DNA of 61,631 nt, from contig CADCVF010000072.1 of assembly GCA_902806095.1 (NCBI GenBank), positions 1-61,631 of the forward strand, read 5' to 3'. The DNA comes from an uncultured Rubrobacteraceae bacterium (GTDB lineage Bacteria > Actinomycetota > Rubrobacteria > Rubrobacterales > Rubrobacteraceae). The translations under genes and the position numbers were made by a program. Positions 55,083 to 61,631 of this stretch are shown here, piece after piece. Numbering within the stretch: the stretch's first letter is position 1; each line of letters begins with the position of its first letter. The notes below the pieces were generated by a model that saw only the letters and a list, made by a program, of their open reading frames with translations, was not told the origin of the DNA and ran no database searches.

Positions 55083-56309
55083 ATGACCTCTTTCACGCAG
55101 GTCTGTGCCGAGTTGGACCGCCGCAGGCACCTCACCCTCGGGTTCGAGCGGATAGAAGCCCTCCTCACAGCTATGGGCCACCCCGAGCATGACCTTCCTG
55201 GCATCGTGCAGGTCGTCGGCACGAACGGCAAGGGCACTACGGCCCTGACTCTCGCGGCGGCTCTTCAGGAGGTGGGGTATCCGTCGGGCGCATTCCTCTC
55301 ACCGCACGTCCTCTCCTACACGGAACGCGTGGTGCTCCGCGGCAGCCGGGTCTCAGAGGAAGAATTCGCCGCCGCGATGGGCGAGACCATGGAGCTTGCG
55401 GACAGAAAGGGCATCCCCGCCTCGCAGTTCGAGCTACTTACCGCAGGCGCGCTCGGAATGTTCGCGTCGGCTGGGCTGTCGTGGGCCATACTGGAGGCCG
55501 GCCTCGGCGCGCGCCACGACGCCACCTCGGTCGTCGGACCCGACGCCGTGGTGCTAACCAACGTCTCCATCGACCACACCGAGCACCTGGGTGAGACGGT
55601 CGAAGAGATAGCCGAAGAGAAGCTCGCCAGCCTGAAGCCCGGCGCGACCCTGTTTCTCGGTACGGACGAAGGGCGAATCGTCGACCTCGCGCACACTACG
55701 TGTCGCCGGCTCGGGGCGAGGTTGGTTCTTCCGGGCGAAGCCAGCGAAAACATGCCCTTCCCTGGTCTCGCGCCGTACACGGAGGGCGACCTGCGCCTGG
55801 GGCTCGCGGTAGCCGAGTCACTGCTCGAAACGAGCCTCCCCGCCGAGGTGATGGAGAAGGTCGCCCTGGATATCGGAAAAGCGCTTCCTGGAAGGTTCGA
55901 GGTACACGAGGTCGCAGGCGTCCCCGTGGTGGTCGACGGGGGGCACAACGCGGCGGGGCTCTCGGCGGCGCTAACCGGTATGCGCGTCGCGTACGGCGAG
56001 CGCCCGTTTGGCGTCGTCTTCGGCGTCTTGCGAGAGAAGGACGTCGCAAGTATGCTTGCCGGGTTGAAGAGAGAAGCCAACGCTATCGTACTGACGCGTC
56101 CTGAGAGCGAGAGGGCCGCCGACCCGGCGGAGGTGGATCTCCTGCACGAACCCCTCGACCGCAATGAGAGGAGAGCCCTGGTAGTGGCGGACCCTGTGGA
56201 GGCCCTAGGCGCCGCCGTAGAGGCGGTAAGAGAGATGGCAGGGGTGGTGCTCGTTACCGGATCCCTCGCCACAGCGGCCCCGGTATTGCGGTGGTTGCGT
56301 GAAGCGTAA
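55083..56309 (+). CDS. folC: Folylpolyglutamate/dihydrofolate synthase
   Basis: The 408-residue Mur-ligase-fold enzyme adds glutamate to dihydropteroate or folates with ATP. It has the P loop VVGTNGKGTTALTLAA, the folate loop GAFLSPHVLSYTERVVL, the metal and phosphate region WAILEAGLGARHDATSVVGP and TNVSIDHTEHLG, and the C-terminal domain starting VVVDGGHNAAGLSAAL. Length and motif order are normal. The stop overlaps the start of a 33-residue membrane peptide gene. Confidence 0.94.
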   Translation: MTSFTQVCAELDRRRHLTLGFERIEALLTAMGHPEHDLPGIVQVVGTNGKGTTALTLAAALQEVGYPSGAFLSPHVLSYTERVVLRGSRVSEEEFAAAMGETMELADRKGIPASQFELLTAGALGMFASAGLSWAILEAGLGARHDATSVVGPDAVVLTNVSIDHTEHLGETVEEIAEEKLASLKPGATLFLGTDEGRIVDLAHTTCRRLGARLVLPGEASENMPFPGLAPYTEGDLRLGLAVAESLLETSLPAEVMEKVALDIGKALPGRFEVHEVAGVPVVVDGGHNAAGLSAALTGMRVAYGERPFGVVFGVLREKDVASMLAGLKREANAIVLTRPESERAADPAEVDLLHEPLDRNERRALVVADPVEALGAAVEAVREMAGVVLVTGSLATAAPVLRWLREA

Positions 56310-56400
56310 GGGCGCCAGGCAGCTCATCGTCCTTCTCGCTGTGGTCGCCGTGGTCTCCTTTGTGGCCGGCTACTTCGTGATGCTAAGGTTTATCGGATGA
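56299..56400 (+). CDS. 33-residue single-pass membrane peptide
   Basis: A GTG inside the end of folC opens a 33-codon frame: MKRKGARQLI, then VLLAVVAVVSFVAGYFVMLR, then FIG. It has a basic N-terminus, one membrane helix and a very short tail. The start overlaps folC by 11 bases and the stop overlaps the next start (ATGA), so it is placed for translational coupling on both sides. That arrangement and the composition argue for a real gene. The function is unknown. Confidence 0.6.
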   Translation: MKRKGARQLIVLLAVVAVVSFVAGYFVMLRFIG

Positions 56401-56891
56401 GATCCTTGCTCGCATTCCAGCAGGACCCTGACCCGTTCCAGATCATCTCCAACTTCCTGGAGAGCCCGATCCTGAGGATCTCGGGCCAGCTCGTGCTCCT
56501 GCTTTTCGTCGTACTCTGGGTCTCCCTCGTGTACTGGACCTACGCGGACGCCTCCAGGCGCGGGGCCATGAGCGTCCTCTGGGGTTTCGTCGCCTTCATC
56601 TTTCCGTACTTCGGCACCCTGGTCTACCTCATCGTACGCCCCCCCGAGTACCTGGAAGACTCTCGCGAACGCGAGCTGGAGCTGGCCGTGCTAGAGCGCG
56701 AGCTCAAAAACAATGTCCTTCTGTGCCCCAACTGCCGCAACCTGGTCGAGAGAGACTACCTGATCTGCCCTTCGTGCACCTGGGAACTCAAGAAATCTTG
56801 CGTAAATTGCGACAAACCGCTCAACACGGAGTGGCGGACGTGTCCTTACTGCGGCACAGACCAGCGCAGCGGTAAGACCAAAGTCAGTTAA
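56397..56891 (+). CDS. Membrane protein with two zinc ribbons
   Basis: The 164-residue protein has two hydrophobic segments (about residues 30-50, LVLLLFVVLWVSLVYW, and 60-80, VLWGFVAFIFPYFGTLVYLI) with PLDc_N-like character. An acidic helix follows, then two zinc ribbons: LCPNCRNLVERDYLICPSC and SCVNCDKPLNTEWRTCPYC. All eight Cys are present. The ribbons are probably cytoplasmic. Such proteins are common in actinobacteria but their role is unknown. It is coupled to the small membrane peptide and followed by ndk 30 bases later. Confidence 0.8.
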   Translation: MRSLLAFQQDPDPFQIISNFLESPILRISGQLVLLLFVVLWVSLVYWTYADASRRGAMSVLWGFVAFIFPYFGTLVYLIVRPPEYLEDSRERELELAVLERELKNNVLLCPNCRNLVERDYLICPSCTWELKKSCVNCDKPLNTEWRTCPYCGTDQRSGKTKVS

Positions 56892-56921
56892 CAAGTACAT
56901 GATCAGATAGAGGAGAAGTGA

Positions 56922-57323
56922 ATGGAACAGACGCTCGTACTAGTCAAGGGTGACGGTGTGCGCCGCAAGCTCGTCGGTGAGATCATCCGCCGCATCGAAG
57001 GCAGGGGTCTGGATATCGCGGACATGAAGCTGATGGACGTCAGCACGGAGCTCGCAGAAGAACACTACGCCGAGCACCGCGAGAAGCCGTTCTTCGACGA
57101 GCTGGTCGAGTTCATCACCGCGACACCCGTGGTCGCCATGAGGATAAGGGGCGAAGGCGCGATCAAGGCCATGAGAACCCTCATGGGGGCCACGAACCCC
57201 GCCGACGCGGCGCCTGGAACGATCAGGGGCGACCTCGCCCTCAGTATGCCGGATAACCTCGTCCACGGCTCCGACTCGCCCGAAAGCGCAGAGAGGGAGC
57301 TCGGGCTCTTCTTCGGCACTTGA
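56922..57323 (+). CDS. ndk: Nucleoside diphosphate kinase
   Basis: The 133-residue enzyme transfers the gamma phosphate of ATP to NDPs through a phospho-His. The active-site His115 lies in [15 protein letters not shown], and the family blocks [20 protein letters not shown] and [19 protein letters not shown] are intact. The usual KPDGV near the N-terminus is KGDGV here. An AGAGGAGAAGTGA ribosome site precedes the ATG. The stop overlaps the TTG start of maf. Confidence 0.96.
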   Translation: MEQTLVLVKGDGVRRKLVGEIIRRIEGRGLDIADMKLMDVSTELAEEHYAEHREKPFFDELVEFITATPVVAMRIRGEGAIKAMRTLMGATNPADAAPGTIRGDLALSMPDNLVHGSDSPESAERELGLFFGT

Positions 57324-57901
57324 AAGGATTACGCCTCGTCCTTGCCTCGGAGTCTGCCAGGCGCATGGACCTGCTCGATACCGCAGGCTACGAGTTTGAG
57401 GCCGTAAAGAGCGGCTTCCCCGAGCTGATGCTCGAAGATCCCGTAGAGACCGTAAAGTCCAACGCAGAGGGCAAAGCACTCGCAGTCGCGAGAGACCCCG
57501 ACACCGTCGTGCTCGCTGCCGATACCATCGTCTATGTGCCTGACCTTCCAAAGGGCGTCCGTATCCTCGGACAGGCCACAGAAGCAGAAGAGGTCGGGCG
57601 GTTTATCGGCTACTTGCAGGGCCGCACGCACGAGGTCCACTCGGGCGTCGCCGTCGCAACGGGAGATGGTCTCACCTCCCGCCACGCCGTGACCAGGGTG
57701 CGCATGCGTACCCTCGACCCCGCCGAGATCGAGTCCTACGTCCGCCACGGGGAGGGCGTCGGTAAGGCAGGAGGATACGCCGTGCAAGGACGGGCCGCAT
57801 CTTTCGTCGAGTGGATCGGGGGCGACTACACCAACGTCGTCGGACTGCCACTCGCCCTCACAAGCAGAATGCTAACCAACGCAGGAATCCCACACCCATG
57901 A
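57320..57901 (+). CDS. maf: Maf-family nucleotide pyrophosphatase
   Basis: The 193-residue protein hydrolyses non-canonical or modified nucleoside triphosphates to monophosphates. Landmarks are [20 protein letters not shown] (usually LASxSPRRxxLL; here SESARR), [19 protein letters not shown] (catalytic Asp), [12 protein letters not shown] and [31 protein letters not shown]. The start is TTG, overlapping the ndk stop. It ends the long housekeeping run. Confidence 0.93.
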   Translation: MKGLRLVLASESARRMDLLDTAGYEFEAVKSGFPELMLEDPVETVKSNAEGKALAVARDPDTVVLAADTIVYVPDLPKGVRILGQATEAEEVGRFIGYLQGRTHEVHSGVAVATGDGLTSRHAVTRVRMRTLDPAEIESYVRHGEGVGKAGGYAVQGRAASFVEWIGGDYTNVVGLPLALTSRMLTNAGIPHP

Positions 57902-57938
57902 ACCACCGGACCCTGACACCGCGGTTTACCCTAAGGGG

Positions 57939-57952
57939 CGGTTCGCGAACCG
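57939..57952. terminator. 14-bp palindrome between convergent genes
   Basis: CGGTTCGCGAACCG is a perfect palindrome lying between the ends of maf and the minus-strand unknown gene. It may be part of a bidirectional terminator. It has no T run. Confidence 0.3.
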
Positions 57953-57964
57953 GCCAATCTACAG

Positions 57965-58378
57965 CTAAGCTCGGCCGAGGAGTTCCTCCAGGTAAGCACC
58001 GAACCGCTCGATGCTCCACACCTGCTGCTGGGGGGTGTCCGGATCGAGCGCCACGTATTGCACGTCCAAGGACACTGTCTCCATCACCCCGATGAGGGAC
58101 TCTGGGGCAAAGACGGGAAACCGCAGTTCGGCCCCTTCTACGGTGGTCCCTGCCATCTGCAGCTCGTATTCGAAGGCCGCCTCTAGCTCCTGCCTGCTAC
58201 CCGAGCTCTCACCCTCGGGCAAGAAGCCTTCCATGAAAATGTCCAGGGCCAACCTGGAGGTGAACAGGAACAAGGCCTCCACCGTGGTGATCCCCGTTAT
58301 ACGACTCACCGCCTCGGTGACCGGCGCCTCGTCGAGGAGCAGCTCGCCCGGACGGGCCTCTATCGCCAAAAACCTCAT
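57965..58378 (-). CDS. Hypothetical acidic protein
   Basis: The 137-residue soluble, acidic protein reads EARPGELLLDEAPVTEAVSR, TVEALFLFTSRLALDIFMEG, LEAAFEYELQMAGTTVEGAE, SLDVQYVALDPDTPQQQVWS. It has a mixed alpha/beta pattern without membrane segments or metal motifs. I do not recognise the family. Codon use is coding-like. An alternative frame upstream (from GTG near 58445) also looks protein-like, so the N-terminus may have been shifted. Confidence 0.55.
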   Translation of the reverse strand: MRFLAIEARPGELLLDEAPVTEAVSRITGITTVEALFLFTSRLALDIFMEGFLPEGESSGSRQELEAAFEYELQMAGTTVEGAELRFPVFAPESLIGVMETVSLDVQYVALDPDTPQQQVWSIERFGAYLEELLGRA

Positions 58379-59056
58379 CCCGTGCGAGCGCTCGAACGTC
58401 GAAGTTGCCCCTCCATCGTGGGCCGTACGCTAGCGTCGTCGACACGATCGGTCAAGCAGGAACCTCCGAGAACCCCGTACGGACGAACTTCTGAAAACTC
58501 ATTCTACAGCATCACTTAACTCCGATTTACTCTGCGGCCTTGGCTCATGATACCTTTCGCCCAGCTCTTTGGGGTTTTTCTGACATTCTCGCTCTCTCAT
58601 GCACGCGCCGAGCAGTGGTTGGCAGGTCTTTGCGCGTAAGTGATGCCGTAGGGCAACTCCCACGCACTCGGGTGAACAAGGCCGCCTTGGTGTCCGTATA
58701 TACGGGTAAGCACCTCTTCGAGGCTTGGTGAAGGAAAAATGAGATCTGTTGGGACAACCGCCGAGCCCCGAAGAGGCGGACCTCGGGCCTCTTAGATCCC
58801 TATACCACTGCAGTACGATCCAATAACATAAGTGAAGTGGTTACAGTAGAAGCGATCCTGACGGCAGAACATGTGAACATACTTCCGAGAACGATTCAGC
58901 GTGTTGAAGGGCGTCCTTGGTGCCCGCTTTCACCCCAGATCGGAGACCAATTGCAGCGAATTTGGAGCGTTTCGAGCCCGATTTGCGGGCGTAATCAGTT
59001 CGGTGGCGCCTTCTTGAACAGGCTGGATTCTTCCCCGCACTCGGGTGAATAAGGCG
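58379..59056. other. Intergenic stretch of decayed sequence with dispersed motif copies
   Basis: No gene with a recognisable domain is present; base composition is less GC-rich than in the housekeeping block. Copies of the CACGCACTCGGGTGAACAA motif lie at 58661-58679 (exact) and 59036-59049 (partial). Confidence 0.4.
58661..58679 (+). repeat. Dispersed 19-bp motif, copy 2
   Basis: Identical to 10391-10409, with AACTCC directly upstream in both. A shorter version, CGCACTCGGGTGAA, lies at 59036-59049. Confidence 0.5.
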
Positions 59057-60021
59057 CTAGTCTGAGTGCGCGTCCTTCTTCGAGGCTGTATCGGGTCGTA
59101 ACCACAGAGAGACGTGAGCCGGTTGCATGGTTTCCCTCACCACCTTAACGATCTCGTTGTTCAGCGCCCGAAGATCGGTCTCGTCCCGCAGGGTGGCGGA
59201 GAAAGCTTCCAGGGTCTTTCTAGCGTCGTACTTGTTGCGGTAGAAGCGGCGGTCCACGAAGGACTGTATGCGCCTTCTTAGGGGGTTGAACAGCGCGGCG
59301 ATCAGGAGGGTGGAGGCCACGACCGCGAGGGTGGATTCCTGGCCGGTGAGTGAGACCAAGACACGCTGCGATATGACGATGCCGCCGAAGTAGAGTACCA
59401 CGAGTATGGCGGTAAGCGCGCCGTAGACGAGCGTGCGGTTTATGATGAGGTCGATCTCGTAGAGGCGGTAGCGCAAGATGGCTATGCCCATAGAGACGGG
59501 AATGCTCACTACGCCCACCACCAGCCGCCGCCGTTGCAGCATAAGCGAACCATTTGATCTGCTGGCGTTCCACAACAAGAGCCCCTCAACCGGCTTGTAG
59601 ACGTTGGGCAGGCCTCCGATGCCGAGCGGGTTGTGGATCAGGCCCAAACCGATGTTGATCTCCCCGGAGAGAGCGCCGCCATGGTCGTTGCCAACGAGAT
59701 CGCCAGCACACTGAACCACACGAACCACCTCCAGCGAGCGCTCGGCAACCGTCCGTTTGGGAACAGAAGGACCAACAGCGCACCCAGGCCGAGTTCTGGG
59801 ACGAAGAGCCAGGAGCATACCCAGGCCGCTGCTTCGCCCGCCGGCAGCGATTCAGGCTCTGCCAGGAGCGCGTAGATCGCGTACTCGGCCACAAAATTGA
59901 CCGCCGCGAACAACAATCCCACCACGCAGAAAATAGACCAGGCGAGCAGGCCAAAGGTGCCGGCGCTCGGCGCACCGATGCTTCGCTCTCGATACTCCCG
60001 TTCCCTTGCCCCTTTTCGCAC
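59057..60021 (-). pseudogene. Sensor-type multi-helix membrane protein with multiple frameshifts
   Basis: The pieces, read from 60021 leftward, are a first part with two membrane segments ([40 protein letters not shown]) in one frame, a second part ([20 protein letters not shown]) in another, a third ([15 protein letters not shown]) in a third frame, and then [20 protein letters not shown] through [20 protein letters not shown] to [16 protein letters not shown]. At least three shifts separate them. The ending is a known membrane-proximal segment that in intact relatives precedes sensor kinase domains or stands alone. It has no kinase domain here. It is a clear pseudogene. Confidence 0.8.
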
Positions 60022-60139
60022 AACACCACTCTACACCAAATACCTTCCCTCAAACACCACTTGGCGTACATAATGAAACGCGGTGGCATGGGGTCGCGCC
60101 CCGTAGCTTTGGTGGCAATGGGAAAGAACGCGACCCCAT

Positions 60140-60454
60140 TTACCGATCCTCCTCCGTCCCCGGGGGCACCATCGGGACCTTGCCCGGGGTCACGTCCGAA
60201 ATCTCCGCCGGGGCGCCGTACTCCTCGATCAACTCCGCCGCCCGTCCCGGGGAGGGGACCTTGCGCGCGTACACCTTCATGTTCAGCTCTTCGTCGTTGA
60301 GCTCGAACACCGTCTCTGTGCCCAAGAGCTTCTCGGTGGTCCGGATGGCGTACCTGCCGGACTCGCCAACCGTCCCTTCCTCCCCGGGAGTGTGCTTCCC
60401 CCGTATCGTCCAGCCGGCCGCCTCGAAGATCTGCGTTGCCCCTCTGTCGGTCAT
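60140..60454 (-). CDS. Hypothetical protein of 104 residues
   Basis: From ATG 60454 (AGGAGG nine bases upstream) the product reads TDRGATQIFEAAGWTIRGKH, YAIRTTEKLLGTETVFELND, LNMKVYARKVPSPGRAAELI and EEYGAPAEISDVTPGKVPMV. It is soluble and mixed alpha/beta, without Cys or membrane segments. I do not recognise the family. Three AACATT hexamers lie upstream (60588-60620). The good ribosome site supports it as a real gene. Confidence 0.65.
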   Translation of the reverse strand: MTDRGATQIFEAAGWTIRGKHTPGEEGTVGESGRYAIRTTEKLLGTETVFELNDEELNMKVYARKVPSPGRAAELIEEYGAPAEISDVTPGKVPMVPPGTEEDR

Positions 60455-60797
60455 GTGGTGCCTCCTCGATTTCCTCGACCTCGCATTCGCGGACTCGACC
60501 CGCCTCCCAGCGCCACAAAAAGCCTGGTCGGTGGCCCACGCTCGGCTGCCCGTTACCGTACCGCTCGCGCACCGAGCACGTTAAACCAACATTGTAGGCC
60601 ACCAACATTAAGCGAACATTAGAGTCGTGCGCAAAAAGAGGCCGGGACACCTCTGCTCTACAGCTAGGATACTCCGGCATAAGCACTCACCTTCACCGCA
60701 GCATCGGCTGCCACCCCGCTGACTTCAGGAGCTTTTTTGCGAAGGTCTCGGCGGCGCAGCCTGCTGGCCGGCGGGCACGGCGAACGCCCACCAGCTC
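60455..60797. other. Intergenic stretch with three AACATT hexamers
   Basis: AACATT occurs at 60588-60593, 60604-60609 and 60615-60620, upstream of the minus-strand unknown gene. On the minus strand TACAAT overlaps the first copy and could be a -10 box. No gene is seen. Confidence 0.35.
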
Positions 60798-60985
60798 ATG
60801 AACCGCTCTGACGCGCCCTGTACCTACCTTGTCTACGGCAGCCGGGCGGTACCCGACGTCACCCATTACCGCGACCGGGGAGAGATCCTGCACGACTCCG
60901 ACGACCGATCGTGGCAGCTGCAGCACACCGACGGGACCCTGATCGAGGGAGTGCGGCGAGCGTCGGACACGCCAGGACCGACACC
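60798..60985 (+). CDS. Uncertain short coding fragment
   Basis: An ATG opens a frame reading CTYLVYGSRAVPDVTHYRDR and DRSWQLQHTDGTLIEGVRRA. After about 60985 it runs over the opposite-strand DUF4115-like gene and turns Arg/Pro-rich, so only the first 60 codons are plausible. No ribosome site or family is recognised. It may be a truncated gene or a chance frame. Confidence 0.25.
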
Positions 60986-60990
60986 GATCC

Positions 60991-61425
60991 TTACTCGGGC
61001 TGCGCCGCGAACTCGCGGGTCAAGACCTCCCCATCGGCCCCCAAGGTGCCCAGATCGCGGCCGTCGACCTGCGCCTCCACAGCGCCGGCGTTGCCGGTCC
61101 AGATGCTCAACGAGTCGCGCCCCTCGAAAGATCGCGAGAAACCGGGCTCGGCGATTCGCTCGTAGGCGACCGCGCCGTCGGTCCTGATCTTCAACCACGA
61201 GGGGGAGCCGCTTACGCGCACCGTCGCTCGGACGCTGTCCTCGGTGGTCTTCTCCGCCCCGGCAGCGTCTTTGCCACTTGAGTTCGCGCTCGCCGGTTCG
61301 GACCGCGCCGACGCCAGAGAGTCGGCCGTCGGTGGGAGCAGGCGACTGTAACGGTAGTATAGGGAACCGTCGACGACCAAGACGAGCGCCAACGCGACGA
61401 GCACGACCTTCGACGTATTCGACAT
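60991..61425 (-). CDS. Exported DUF4115-like protein
   Basis: The 144-residue protein has an N-terminal membrane anchor (MSNTSKVVLVALALVLVVDG), a Ser/Ala-rich linker and a C-terminal beta domain (TVRVSGSPSWLKIRTDGAVA, EPGFSRSFEGRDSLSIWTGN, VDGRDLGTLGADGEVLTREF). The domain matches the DUF4115 fold found at the end of RodZ-type proteins, here without the cytoplasmic helix-turn-helix part. It may act in the envelope. ATG 61425 follows AGGAGGTTACTCGAG, a good ribosome site. Confidence 0.68.
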   Translation of the reverse strand: MSNTSKVVLVALALVLVVDGSLYYRYSRLLPPTADSLASARSEPASANSSGKDAAGAEKTTEDSVRATVRVSGSPSWLKIRTDGAVAYERIAEPGFSRSFEGRDSLSIWTGNAGAVEAQVDGRDLGTLGADGEVLTREFAAQPE

Positions 61426-61631
61426 CTCGAGTAACCTCCTGAGCGGGCGTCGTCCCCTATTTCTACCCGGCGTGGGTTACACGGGGGCAACGCCCGGATA
61501 ACGGTATGGCAACGGTCCGGGAAGAAGCGCCAAGAAGCCGCCTCGTGGCCCGAGAAGTTATCCGAAGTCGAGCAGGAGCATCCATGACTACCTGCGTTTG
61601 GTCGCGAAGGCCTGGACGATGGCGGAGCTAA

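Noticed and set aside
61426-61631. Possible start of another gene at the right edge
   Set aside because: Short frames read to the edge, but none has a ribosome site or enough length to judge.

Overview
The window looks like a chromosomal segment of a high-GC actinobacterium of the Rubrobacter type. This is inferred from GC-rich third positions, frequent GTG starts, LuxR/NarL and multi-PAS signalling, a PASTA-domain Ser/Thr kinase, class E-like sortase, LCP and TMEM175 genes, and a tig-clpP-clpX-valS-folC block. No rRNA or marker gene is present, so the genus is an inference.

Region 1 (1-11.2 kb) mixes working signalling genes with decayed and recombined fragments. It holds an IS630 transposase remnant joined to the tail of a Na+/H+ antiporter, an eight-PAS histidine kinase and a NarL-type regulator that converge and share the bases of their stop codons, and a PAS-GGDEF protein coupled to a small gene. 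It also holds an MFS fragment fused to a TPR fragment, and an alpha/beta hydrolase cut off before two catalytic residues.

Region 2 (11.5-23 kb) is mostly cell surface. It has a TPP-dependent decarboxylase, a Ca-binding RTX-type protein with an LPNTG sorting signal followed at once by its likely sortase, a CAP-domain exoprotein, a second RTX-type protein, a secreted beta-helix protein and a membrane protein with octapeptide repeats. In the middle is a rifampicin phosphotransferase gene (rph) with a 19-bp inverted repeat upstream that resembles the rifamycin-associated element. Remnants of a response regulator, a polysaccharide deacetylase and a carbohydrate-binding protein lie between these genes.

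Region 3 (23-40 kb) holds two copies of a module made of a SpoIIE-type phosphatase with a convergent antibiotic-monooxygenase-like gene. One phosphatase carries a CHASE sensor and its own anti-sigma-type ATPase domain; the other carries a SnoaL-like domain. A subtilase lies between the copies. Then follow an M15-like lipoprotein, an aldo/keto reductase, a PASTA kinase, a TMEM175 channel, a frameshifted LuxR-ATPase regulator, a SnoaL-like protein and a large secreted beta-helix protein.

Region 4 (40-47.7 kb) is a uronate catabolic locus. A GH4 glycosidase is divergent from an operon of a Gfo/Idh/MocA oxidoreductase, a sugar isomerase/epimerase, tagaturonate epimerase (uxaE), uronate isomerase (uxaC) and an SDR reductase. 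Together they could take galacturonate through tagaturonate and fructuronate to mannonate. Mannonate dehydratase, KDG kinase and a transporter are not in the window.

Region 5 (47.8-58 kb) is housekeeping: an LCP ligase, tRNA-Leu(UAG), tig, clpP, clpX, valS, folC, a 33-residue membrane peptide, a zinc-ribbon membrane protein, ndk and maf, tightly packed and often with overlapping start and stop codons.

Region 6 (58-61.6 kb) returns to decayed sequence: a sensor-type membrane protein broken by several frameshifts, small unknown genes and a DUF4115-like exported protein. A GCTGAC-rich intergenic repeat family with hairpin cores is scattered from 28 to 49 kb.
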